Assembly: GCA_017463185.1 (NCBI GenBank)
Contig: JAFTPS010000009.1
Location: forward strand, 1 to 64,000
DNA length: 64,000 nucleotides
Origin: Alphaproteobacteria bacterium
Lineage (GTDB): Bacteria; Pseudomonadota; Alphaproteobacteria; Rs-D84
Direction: 5' to 3'
The stretch's first letter is position 1. Every line of letters starts with the position of its first letter. Of the stretch, positions 9,317 to 18,467 are shown in pieces. Made by a program: the position numbers and the translations under genes. Under the pieces are notes generated by a model. The model did no database searches. It was not told where the DNA came from and was given only the letters and a program-made list of their open reading frames with translations.

Positions 9317-9320
9317 GACT

Positions 9321-9596
9321 ATGAAACTAAATTGGCGTAAATTGTTTGATTGGACTATTCGTGATGTTCGTAGACCGGAACGTTTTTACAGTGGACCGGC
9401 CAATCATTTTCGTGGTTATGCCGTTGTGGTGTCTTATGAACATCACGGGGACCAGGTGTATTTATTTCGTTATGATGATGAAACAATGTACACCGAATAT
9501 CAGGGACCGTTGGATGCAGCGACGACCGCTTTTAACGATTTTAGCGCGCTTATGCGCCGCCAACAGGCTAAGAAACAAAACAAACAAAAAGGATAA
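9321..9596 (+). CDS. small tandem-family protein 2 (91 aa)
   Basis: This is the second tandem paralogue. It keeps the KLFDWTIRDV start, the GYAVVVSYEHHGDQVYLFRYDDE core and a GPLDAA helix, and ends in a basic Lys/Gln tail. Conserved positions relative to its neighbours are FDW, GY-x-V-x-V-x-Y, HHG and LF-x-[YD]. It starts four bases after gene 1. Function is unknown; the position between an SRP-like protein and an rRNA methyltransferase hints at RNA or ribosome work, but that is inference only. Confidence 0.7.
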   Translation: MKLNWRKLFDWTIRDVRRPERFYSGPANHFRGYAVVVSYEHHGDQVYLFRYDDETMYTEYQGPLDAATTAFNDFSALMRRQQAKKQNKQKG

Positions 9597-9599
9597 AAA

Positions 9600-9869
9600 A
9601 TGAAAATTGATTGGAAACATTTATTTAATTGGAATATTGATGTTGTGGGTGGACCGGCCACGGTATATGGTCGCGATGGTCGTATCGCTGGGTACAAGGT
9701 AATTGTAAAATACACACACCACGGCAGTAATACACTTTTCTTTGATGTAAATGCCGAACATTTTTATACAATGTATAACGGGCCCGAGGATGCCGCCAAA
9801 CAGACATATAAATCATATGTTGACCAAATGAACCGCCAGAAAGCCCGTGTGGCAGCCCGCCAGAAATAA
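9600..9869 (+). CDS. small tandem-family protein 3 (89 aa)
   Basis: This is the third tandem paralogue. It has HLFNWNIDVV at the start, GYKVIVKYTHHGSNTLFFDV in the middle and GPEDAAKQTYKSYVDQMNRQ as the C-terminal helix, closing with a basic tail. It starts three bases after gene 2, and its stop shares bases with the rlmE start (TAATG). The triplication with low mutual identity outside the core suggests old duplication and specialisation. Confidence 0.7.
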   Translation: MKIDWKHLFNWNIDVVGGPATVYGRDGRIAGYKVIVKYTHHGSNTLFFDVNAEHFYTMYNGPEDAAKQTYKSYVDQMNRQKARVAARQK

Positions 9870-10528
9870 TGAAAATTACAAATAAAAAAATTGCGGCTAA
9901 AAAATCATCTGTCGCCTGGATTCAACGCCAGGCGGCAGACCCATATGTCGCGCGTGCGCACCGTGATGGATATCGGGCGCGTGCGGCATATAAATTGATA
10001 GAAATGGATGAAAAATTTCATTTTCTGCGTAATGGCCAGGTGGTCGTGGATTTAGGCGCGGCACCGGGTTCATGGTCGCAATACATTGCGCGCACATATC
10101 CAAAATCAAAAATATTTGCAATGGATTTGTTGGAAATATCACCAATTGTTGGGGTTGAATTTTATCAGGGTGATTTTACATCTGATGCGGCGTTGCAGTG
10201 GCTGGAAGAAAAACTGAATATTCCGCACGATGAAATGGGGCGGGGTACGGTTGATGTAATTGTATCCGATATGGCCCCAAATACAGTTGGACATAAAAAA
10301 ACCGACCATATCCGCCAAATGGTATTGTTGGAATATGCTTTTGATTTTGCGTTGCGTGCGTTAAAGCCCGGTGGGACATTTGTATGTAAATCATTTACCG
10401 GTGGTACAACGGGCGATTTGTTAAAACAAATCAAGGAAAAATTTGAAACCGTGCATCATATAAAACCACCAGCCTCGCGCAAGGATAGTGTGGAAATGTT
10501 TATTGTTGCCATGGGATTTCGTGGATAA
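9869..10528 (+). CDS. rlmE: 23S rRNA 2'-O-methyltransferase RlmE (FtsJ/RrmJ)
   Basis: The protein is 219 aa. It methylates the ribose of U2552 in 23S rRNA using SAM. The SAM-binding motif is VVDLGAAPGSWSQYIA, and the K-D-K-E catalytic tetrad can be read at AYKL, SDMAPN, CKSF and SVEMF. An N-terminal basic patch (KKIAAKKSSVAWIQRQ) resembles other alphaproteobacterial RlmE proteins. The start overlaps the preceding small gene's stop, so it belongs to the same operon. A terminator follows at once. Confidence 0.94.
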   Translation: MKITNKKIAAKKSSVAWIQRQAADPYVARAHRDGYRARAAYKLIEMDEKFHFLRNGQVVVDLGAAPGSWSQYIARTYPKSKIFAMDLLEISPIVGVEFYQGDFTSDAALQWLEEKLNIPHDEMGRGTVDVIVSDMAPNTVGHKKTDHIRQMVLLEYAFDFALRALKPGGTFVCKSFTGGTTGDLLKQIKEKFETVHHIKPPASRKDSVEMFIVAMGFRG

Positions 10529-10553
10529 AAATGCGCCGTTGGTGCATTTTTAT
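10527..10553 (+). terminator. terminator of rlmE operon
   Basis: AAAATGCGCC / GGTGCATTTT (one G-T pair) with a 3-base loop and a T-run directly follows the rlmE stop. Confidence 0.85.
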
Positions 10554-10579
10554 CAGTGTTCAAAGTTCAATTATAGAAT

Positions 10580-10735
10580 ATACAAAAAGTTATTAGGCAT
10601 TAGTTATTAGTAAACAGCAAAAGTCGTCATATCAGCATTCGGTCTCTGAAAAATTCGTTAGAATTTTTTGGGTGAGCTTGGGCGGGTATCTATTGCTCAG
10701 CAGGGACAAATAAGAATAAAATCTGTTTTATTTTA
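10580..10735. repeat. dispersed TTATTAG-type repeat and flank
   Basis: The segment AGTTATTAGGCATTAGTTA and its flank recurs almost unchanged near 47024-47055 (followed there by a similar CGTCAT sequence). Shorter relatives occur at 22690, 28625, 36719, 41808 and 46987. The rest of this stretch holds no gene that I can support. Confidence 0.5.
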
Positions 10736-10760
10736 TGGGAATTTATGCTAGTATTTTAGT

Positions 10761-10931
10761 CATAGTGGCGGTTGCCACTATGGGGATTCACAACCCCGCA
10801 CTACGTGTCAGTGAAGACATAAAAACTCCAACTTGTTGGTTGGAGTGTGGTGAATATATTGAATAGCCACGCAATTCGTAGTGATTGTTGTGAAACTCCA
10901 ACCACCTGATTTTTTGGTGGTTTTTGTTTTT
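10761..10931 (+). promoter_or_regulatory. family B switch leader, copy B1
   Basis: Transcription should start near 10761, just after TAGTAT (10749-10754). The RNA shows a CATAGTGGC/GCCACTATG start hairpin, a GGGG/CCCC hairpin (10782-10797), the switch hairpin CTCCAAC/GTTGGAG (10826-10845), the conserved GAATATATTGAATAG, a CAATTC...ATTG element, and a second CTCCAACC (10896-10903) fused to a CCACC/GGTGG terminator with a T-run. Where copies B2-B4 have CTCCTGACC in both places, B1 has CTCCAACC in both places: a covarying change. The XRE gene starts about 20 bases later. Confidence 0.75.
10780..10866 (+). CDS. possible leader ORF in B1 (28 aa)
   Basis: This short frame opens with ATG in the first hairpin and encodes MGIHNP at the start and CGEYIE at the end, stopping right at the conserved GAATATATTGAATAG. 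Other family B leaders also begin a frame with MGCxNP at the same place, and the EYIE-stop codons are present in B3 and B4. It has no strong ribosome site. It may be a regulatory leader peptide or only RNA conservation read as protein. Confidence 0.3.
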   Translation: MGIHNPALRVSEDIKTPTCWLECGEYIE

Positions 10932-10951
10932 GAAAAAAATTGGGGAACACA

Positions 10952-11284
10952 ATGATACAAAATTCAGATGAACATAATTTCTATATAGAATTGGGATTTT
11001 TTCTTTATAAAATGCGCAGAATGCAGGGGCTGGCACGAAAGGATATCGCAGATAAAATGGGGGTGACTTTTCAGCAAATACAGAAATATGAACGTGGTGA
11101 TAGCCGTATTCCAGTATATCATTTAGTACGCTATGCAGAAATTCTGGGAACGTCCCCAGCGTCGTTTTTTGAAAATGGCTTTCCAAGTGCACCGTGTCGT
11201 GTTTTGGACCCAGAAACAATTAATGCATACATATCGGATGCACATAAAGCCTTGGATATCCTTAGCAAGGAATTATTCAACTAA
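10952..11284 (+). CDS. XRE-family HTH regulator behind a switch leader
   Basis: The protein is 110 aa, with the HTH at about residues 15-70 (KDIADKMGVTFQQIQKYERG, IPVYHLVRYAEILGTS, ASFFE) and a helical tail ending DILSKELFN. The TFQQIQKYERG helix is the same type as in the XRE protein at 49682-50095. I chose ATG 10952 because GGGGAA precedes it; ATG 10940 is an alternative. It is the only regulator in the window that sits directly behind a family B leader. Confidence 0.85.
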   Translation: MIQNSDEHNFYIELGFFLYKMRRMQGLARKDIADKMGVTFQQIQKYERGDSRIPVYHLVRYAEILGTSPASFFENGFPSAPCRVLDPETINAYISDAHKALDILSKELFN

Positions 11285-11491
11285 TTATTTCCGTGTGGCC
11301 CAGAACAGGGACCAAATCCACGCAATTCCGGACCAGATAAATACCCAACTGGCCAGGCGAACCGCCATCATCTGTGGTTTATCGCGGCCATTTTGACGCG
11401 CCAGCCACGCTGGTGCCATAATAATTCCAAATGTTATCGCAATGCCGGCGGCATATTTTATTATCAATATAATATCGGTTGTATTTATCAT
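11285..11491 (-). CDS. small two-helix membrane protein
   Basis: The protein is 68 aa with two hydrophobic helices (IILIIKYAAGIAITFGIIMA and WVFIWSGIAWIWSLFWA) separated by a short basic loop. I do not recognise a family. The start at 11491 has GGGGAT 5 bases upstream; an earlier in-frame ATG lies inside the enolase terminator and is unlikely. It follows enolase on the same strand and abuts the convergent XRE gene's stop. Confidence 0.6.
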   Translation of the reverse strand: MINTTDIILIIKYAAGIAITFGIIMAPAWLARQNGRDKPQMMAVRLASWVFIWSGIAWIWSLFWATRK

Positions 11492-11510
11492 TTTATCCCC
11501 AGAAAATAAA

Positions 11511-11530
11511 GGGGGCATTGGTATGCCCCC
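11511..11530 (-). terminator. terminator of enolase
   Basis: A perfect GGGGGCAT / ATGCCCCC stem with a 4-base loop and TTTATTTT on the minus strand lies 19 bases after the eno stop. Confidence 0.85.
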
Positions 11531-11548
11531 GTTTTCATTCCGCGGTGA

Positions 11549-12823
<1,275 letters not shown>

Positions 12824-12879
12824 TTACTTCTATAATAATCAATTTCGTCCTTGCCTTAGAAAAACGAATTGTGCCATAA

Positions 12880-12897
12880 TATAATCACAATTGTGAT
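12880..12897. promoter_or_regulatory. -10 box and 14-bp palindrome before autotransporter
   Basis: TATAAT at 12880-12885 overlaps the start of a perfect palindrome ATCACAATTGTGAT (12884-12897), which would sit on the transcription start of the downstream autotransporter. A regulator bound here would block initiation. Which protein binds is unknown. Confidence 0.4.
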
Positions 12898-12914
12898 TGG
12901 ATGGAAACAGAAAA

Positions 12915-15900
12915 ATGATGAAAAAGATAATTTCTTTTATTTGCTGCTTGTTGCCAATGGGTGCGGGGGCTGATGTTATTACGGTAAATCCAGAAACGGG
13001 TCAGTCGTCGGTATCAACGTCGCAAACGAATTGGACTGATGCGATTGCCAATGGTGATTCCATTTTGATAGAAAAAGGAAATGGTATTAGTTCTACAACT
13101 GGTTTTGATATCACTAATAATATGTATTTGGGACGAAGCAATCAGGGCAGTATAAATGGTGATTTGTATATTACGTCAACTGTTACGAACCCTTTTACAA
13201 TTGTTACAGATGGCGATGTATCGGTTGGGGCAATTTTACAGGTTCTAGATGGTTGGAATCTGGGGGCTAAGTCAAATACATCCGGGGTAACTTATAATTT
13301 GGAAATTGGTTCTGGTAAATTGAATGAGGGGCTTTATATTGGCGAAACGGTAAATGGTAATGCGTCAGTTACACTTGAAAATGTCAATGCTTTGGCTGTA
13401 AATGGGTCTGTGATTGCGTATGGGGATTTGACCGTTGATGCAAATACTGTGAATGTTGGTATGATAAATGCTAATGCGGGTGATATGCTGATTACATCAG
13501 CAGGTGCGGTGACTATGGGTGGCTTGGTCGCAAATGGGGCAGGGGCGACTAATATTACCGCGGGCTCAACCATTACATCCAATGGCACGATTCAAAATAA
13601 CGCAGGTACAATGCAGTTAAAGACAACAGATGCGGTAAATGTTATGGGCAGCGTTGAAAATAAATCCACTGCTAATTTATCGGTTGATGCTGGGGCGATG
13701 ACGGTCAGCAATGCATTTACTAACGAAGCGCAAAGTGCAAGCGTTACATTAAATTTGGCAAGTTTGGCGGTGAATGGTGGGACAAGCGATTCGTATTCAT
13801 TGATAAATAATGGTAATTTTTATGCCACGGTGACGGGACAGACATATTTAGAATACGGTATAAATTTGTCTGGTATGGATAAAAGTAATGAATTTAGCTT
13901 GGATACTGGGACGTTGGTATTTGGTAATACGGCTGACAAAACCAAATGGTTTGATGCGTTTGCTAATAATCTGAATAATTTTAATGTTGCTGTGCGGGAA
14001 GGGGACTTGAATCAATTGACAACCGTATTGAATGGTGCGGCGGGAAATACGGCCGCTAATATGACGGTGCAGGCCCAGAATATTGTGGCGAACAGGGTTC
14101 AAAATGATGGGGCTAATTTAAGTTTGACATCATTGGATGGTGGTAATATCACAGTAAATGGTACGGTGGTTGGCAATACGGGAACCACGAATTTGATAGC
14201 GTCTGGAACTTTGACGGTAACAGGGGAGGTGTCTAATAATGCTGAAATGACATTAAATGGTAATACAGTGAATTTGGCATCGGTTTCAAACAATGACGTG
14301 GGTAATGTCTTAAAGGTGTCATCCCTGACGGACGATACGGGATTGATTCAGATTTCAGGTAATGTGACGAATATTTTGGGCGAAACCATTATCAATGCCA
14401 AAGATATTAGTATAACTGGTAATGTAAAGAATAACAGTGGCGTAACCACAATCAAAGGTTCGGATACAAATGGTGGACCGGTTCAGATTGGTTCAATTGA
14501 TGTTGTGGGCGGGGCAGTAAATTTGGATGCGCTGGCAAAAAGTGCGCAAATCGCGGGTACTTTGAATGTAAGTGGTGGTACTTTGAATCTGGGAACTAAT
14601 TTATCCAGTTTGACTGTGGCAGACGCTGTCCAGGTTGATGGGGATGTTGTTCTGGGGGCGGATACTGCGGGGGACGGAAATGTCAATATAGCGGTTTCTG
14701 GGAATGATACATTTGTGCTGACGTCCGATGGCAACAGTGGCAGTATCACAATTGATGGCGATGTTCTTGCCACGGATAGTTCGGTTTCTCGTACTGCACA
14801 GTTGGTTTCAAATAACATTACTGTTGGCCAGGCTGTTACGATTGCCAATCGTGGCAAGGTTATTTTTGGTAACAGTGATACTTTGAATATTGGTACATCC
14901 AGTTTGGATATTGCAGATGATTTGAATGTTTCCGATAATGGTGTTGTTGAAATTTATTCACATAATGCGGGGGTCGGGACTTTGACCGTAAATGGCGGAT
15001 TGGTTATTGCGCACGGTGCATATATTGTGGCGGATGCTGGTGATATTACGATTGATGGCAATGTCTATTATGACGGGACGACCGCAAATAGTGGTTTGAT
15101 ATTGGACGGTGCTGCATTTGAATTGGGGACAACGGATGCGGGTGCGGATATAATTGTTGGTGCTGTTTCTGTTGGCGGTGGTAATAGTTTAAGTTTTGAT
15201 TCTGCGGATGCAGTCAATATTGGTGGTACGGTGAATAATGCTGGTACGATTGATATTGTGGCAAATGGTGCGGCAACCACCACCGGTAAAATCACGAATA
15301 ATGGCACTTTTGCGGTTGGCGGTGCGGATGTTGTGATTGCGGACATTGAAAACACTGGGGATGCCACAATAAATGTTGCGGGGGGCAATGCCAGCCTGGG
15401 GAATATTACAAATTCTGGGTCGCTGGTTGCCGATGGGGCGGATACATTGACCGCGGCCGCTATTTCGCATACCGGCGGTGTTATGGATTTAAGTGCCGCT
15501 AGTACCATTGAGGCGCAGAGTCTGGTTGTTTCCGGTGGAAATGGGTCTAAGGTGAATCTGAATGCGGTGGATGTTGATGTTTCCGGCAATGTATCCGTTG
15601 CGGGCGATTTTAGCCAGGGCGGTACGGATGCAATGTTAAATAGCAGCGCATTGAATTTTATGGCACAGAATCTGGGGATTGGCGGTAATATGAATATTGC
15701 GTCTGGGATGGCTGCATATAAAATTGGATCAAATGTCAATGTATCTGATGATATTACAGTGGCGGATAGTGCTGCGGCGTATATCTATGCCGGCGGGACA
15801 GTCGCTGCCACAAATATTGTGAACAACAATATTTTAGATTTGCGTGCGAAAAGTGGTATCGTATTGAACGAAATTACAAATAATGCAGGAACATTGACTT

Positions 15901-18065
15901 TGGATTCTGGCGATGGCTATACAGACGCGTCAAATTTGATATTGAATGCGGGTAATTTGGTGCTTATGGGTGCTGGGATGACCCTGGATTCCGCGATTGA
16001 TTTTGGCGCTATGCTGTACCAGAATTATACCGGTGCATTGGCTGCGCGTGATATCAACATAGACGCCGATAAATACGAATTGACGACATCTAATCTGGAT
16101 GTCAGTGGTATAAAGCAAGCGTCGGGTTCATTAAAAATCAACACCAGTGATATTGATGTCGGGGGCAGTATTGTCGCAACTGATTTGGCGTTTTATGCGA
16201 CACCAAATGATAATTGGCTGAATGTCAATGTGGATTCGGATGTTTCCGGTGGGGTGGAATTTATTGGTCTGGAACAGATGACCGTTGGTGGCAACTATGT
16301 ATTTGACAGCAACAGCAAAATAAATGCTGCGATTTTGCCATACGCGACGGGGGCGGGGGCAACTGACCGTAATTATTGGTCAACCGTGACTTTGACCCAG
16401 GATAATACACTGGGTACAATTACAAATGCGGCCGATGGCGCGGCTTTGATTAGTGTTGGCGGTGTGTTCACATCGGGGACTCAGTACAACGAAAGTGCGT
16501 TTGTATTACCGGGGGCGCAAACCACCCTGGGCGAGGGGCAAATAGGCATATCGCTGTTTGATGCTGTTGACCAGGGAACGGCTATATGGTTGTTGCACGC
16601 AGATGGCGGGGTTGAAAATTTCAGCTTGTTGCAACAGATGCGTAATTTGAATGTGCGGTTCTGTAATGCCGACGGGTCTATTTGCTATAACTATTTGGAT
16701 TCTTTGGAAACTACGAATGATACGGATTCTGATTTGCCGGTATATATTTCGGTGCGCGATTCGGATGGTAATGGTTTCAAAGACAGTCTGTATATCGTGT
16801 TTGACCCACGTTTTGGCGGGCCGGTCCTGTTGGAAAATATGAAAATTCAGCCGATTGTTGCCCGTGAACCCGACCACACGGTTGGCGAATATGTCTCCGC
16901 CGGCGCGTTGGATGATTTGTTGGCGGGCCAGGCATGGAATAAGAAATTCTATAACAAAACACCCATAGAGGTTATTCCGCTGATTTTTGCCGGTACTAAT
17001 ATGGATGAAATGGCAAATGAATTGTATAATCGTATGGAATATTATGTTGAAACGGCCGAAGGTGACAGTTTGGCGCGGTTCAGCCGTCTGTTCCAGGTAC
17101 GCGAGCTGGAACAAATCGCGGGCAGTATTGCATTGAATGAACATACATCGTTCCGTTCGTTTGAGGACCGTATGTTTGATGAATTTATTTGGAATCGCAA
17201 TCGCAGTTTAAAGAAAGCTTGGGCCGACTTTGATTTTGGTATGTTTAGCCAGAATGTATCCGATAAAAAGCGCGTCTATGGCGACCGGTTTAGTATTTCA
17301 GGTGGCTTTGACTGGCAGGAATCAAATACTTTGATTTTGGGGTTGACGGGGCGTATTTCTCATACTGCGGGTGATAATTCTGACAGTATGGATTTGGGAT
17401 ATTTACCGGGTCAATCAATTGCGGGCCGTGTAAATATTGATGTTTCTGATACAAATATCGGGTTGGGTGGATATCTGATGAAAACATTGGGTGAAAAAAC
17501 GCGTGTGTATGGAAATGCCTTCTTGGATATGCATGTGTTTGATGTTGACCGTACCCAGAATTTTGTTGACCCGATTGATGGTGGTGGAACATCGTTCAGC
17601 CTGATTTCAGAATGGGGATTGTTGCATGATATTTTGAATCAATATGTTGTTGGGAATATATATGCGCGCGTTGGATATAATTTTGGCTTTAATGTGTCCG
17701 AGGAAGCAGATGGCGACGATTATATGAAATTGAAATCTGATGGCTATCTGATTTTAACGCCGGGGTATTCGTTGACCGCGCAAAAACGTATTTATCCATC
17801 GGCTTGGTTCCAGATTCGTCCGTATGCCACAATTGGTATAGAATACGATGTCCTGGGCGCGCCGGATACGGCAAAGTATAAATTTGCGCCGGCCCACAGT
17901 TTCACCAAATACGGCATTGATATTGACCCGTTGTGGGCGAATATTGGTGGTGGTATAGAATTCTTGTCGGCAACGGGTATCCAGATAGGTGTTGATTACC
18001 GCTATCAGTATAACCAGGATATGCAATTGCATAATATCAAGGTTTCTGGTTCATACAGATTCTAA
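12915..18065 (+). CDS. large autotransporter (type V secretion) adhesin-like protein
   Basis: The protein is 1716 aa. A signal peptide (MMKKIISFICCLLPMGAGA/D) leads into a passenger of roughly 1300 residues built of short Asn/Gly/Val-rich beta-strand repeats (many NNGTxxxxG, VxGNVxx and TITSNGTI-like units), typical of a beta-helix stalk. Residues from about 1440 form the outer-membrane beta-barrel: W-x-D-F-D-x-G-M-F entry, alternating strands and the terminal VSGSYRF ending in Phe. The passenger is almost free of cysteine. Such proteins act as adhesins or surface coats. An earlier ATG (12897) is possible but lies inside the operator palindrome. Codon usage resembles its neighbours. Confidence 0.9.
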   Translation: MMKKIISFICCLLPMGAGADVITVNPETGQSSVSTSQTNWTDAIANGDSILIEKGNGISSTTGFDITNNMYLGRSNQGSINGDLYITSTVTNPFTIVTDGDVSVGAILQVLDGWNLGAKSNTSGVTYNLEIGSGKLNEGLYIGETVNGNASVTLENVNALAVNGSVIAYGDLTVDANTVNVGMINANAGDMLITSAGAVTMGGLVANGAGATNITAGSTITSNGTIQNNAGTMQLKTTDAVNVMGSVENKSTANLSVDAGAMTVSNAFTNEAQSASVTLNLASLAVNGGTSDSYSLINNGNFYATVTGQTYLEYGINLSGMDKSNEFSLDTGTLVFGNTADKTKWFDAFANNLNNFNVAVREGDLNQLTTVLNGAAGNTAANMTVQAQNIVANRVQNDGANLSLTSLDGGNITVNGTVVGNTGTTNLIASGTLTVTGEVSNNAEMTLNGNTVNLASVSNNDVGNVLKVSSLTDDTGLIQISGNVTNILGETIINAKDISITGNVKNNSGVTTIKGSDTNGGPVQIGSIDVVGGAVNLDALAKSAQIAGTLNVSGGTLNLGTNLSSLTVADAVQVDGDVVLGADTAGDGNVNIAVSGNDTFVLTSDGNSGSITIDGDVLATDSSVSRTAQLVSNNITVGQAVTIANRGKVIFGNSDTLNIGTSSLDIADDLNVSDNGVVEIYSHNAGVGTLTVNGGLVIAHGAYIVADAGDITIDGNVYYDGTTANSGLILDGAAFELGTTDAGADIIVGAVSVGGGNSLSFDSADAVNIGGTVNNAGTIDIVANGAATTTGKITNNGTFAVGGADVVIADIENTGDATINVAGGNASLGNITNSGSLVADGADTLTAAAISHTGGVMDLSAASTIEAQSLVVSGGNGSKVNLNAVDVDVSGNVSVAGDFSQGGTDAMLNSSALNFMAQNLGIGGNMNIASGMAAYKIGSNVNVSDDITVADSAAAYIYAGGTVAATNIVNNNILDLRAKSGIVLNEITNNAGTLTLDSGDGYTDASNLILNAGNLVLMGAGMTLDSAIDFGAMLYQNYTGALAARDINIDADKYELTTSNLDVSGIKQASGSLKINTSDIDVGGSIVATDLAFYATPNDNWLNVNVDSDVSGGVEFIGLEQMTVGGNYVFDSNSKINAAILPYATGAGATDRNYWSTVTLTQDNTLGTITNAADGAALISVGGVFTSGTQYNESAFVLPGAQTTLGEGQIGISLFDAVDQGTAIWLLHADGGVENFSLLQQMRNLNVRFCNADGSICYNYLDSLETTNDTDSDLPVYISVRDSDGNGFKDSLYIVFDPRFGGPVLLENMKIQPIVAREPDHTVGEYVSAGALDDLLAGQAWNKKFYNKTPIEVIPLIFAGTNMDEMANELYNRMEYYVETAEGDSLARFSRLFQVRELEQIAGSIALNEHTSFRSFEDRMFDEFIWNRNRSLKKAWADFDFGMFSQNVSDKKRVYGDRFSISGGFDWQESNTLILGLTGRISHTAGDNSDSMDLGYLPGQSIAGRVNIDVSDTNIGLGGYLMKTLGEKTRVYGNAFLDMHVFDVDRTQNFVDPIDGGGTSFSLISEWGLLHDILNQYVVGNIYARVGYNFGFNVSEEADGDDYMKLKSDGYLILTPGYSLTAQKRIYPSAWFQIRPYATIGIEYDVLGAPDTAKYKFAPAHSFTKYGIDIDPLWANIGGGIEFLSATGIQIGVDYRYQYNQDMQLHNIKVSGSYRF

Positions 18066-18067
18066 AA

Positions 18068-18096
18068 AAATCCCGCCCATTGGGCGGATTTTTTTT
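18068..18096 (+). terminator. terminator of autotransporter
   Basis: An ATCCCGCCC / GGGCGGAT stem with an ATT loop followed by eight T sits immediately after the stop. Confidence 0.9.
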
Positions 18097-18188
18097 GCAT
18101 AGATGGTTGCAAGTGCTGGCAACTAACCACTTTTTACTATTTTCATTTTTCTCTTTATCTTTTTTATAATTCAATATATAATCAAAAA

Positions 18189-18436
18189 AGAATTCACAGG
18201 GATTGTGGGTTCGGGGCCTTAGAAAAGCCCATAAAACACCGGTGTGAGAAAATGCACACTGTAAATCCGCGCACAAATGTGGCGCGTATGCGCTATTTTT
18301 TTGTGTCAAAAATTCCCCGCGTGTCGGGGTGCCGTCGGTGTATGCAACAGGGCGTTCGCGCCCAAAGACCGGCGGGGTCATTGTGTTTTATGATTTTTCT
18401 AACACCCCGACCGCCGAAACTCTGGCGGTTCTTTTT
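18189..18436 (+). promoter_or_regulatory. family A switch leader, copy A2
   Basis: The RNA begins after TATAAT (18177-18182). It has a CACA/TGTG start hairpin, a GGGC/GCCC hairpin with loop CTTAGAAAA, an ACACCGGTGT element, a CCCCG/CGGGG hairpin (18315-18329), the conserved core (CAACAGGG...CCCAAAGACC and ATGATTTTTCTAA), and CACCCCGAC (18403-18411) fused to an ACCGCC/GGCGGT terminator with a T-run. CACCCCGAC can pair perfectly over nine bases with GTCGGGGTG (18323-18331), competing with both hairpins. The giant Cys-rich gene starts about 32 bases later. Confidence 0.75.
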
Positions 18437-18467
18437 ATATCCGAAAACTAAGAAATGGGGGGCGCAG

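Noticed and set aside
18252-18467. N-terminal extension of the giant Cys-rich protein to 18252
   Set aside because: The extra 72 codons coincide with the family A leader RNA, and the signal peptide begins only after 18468.
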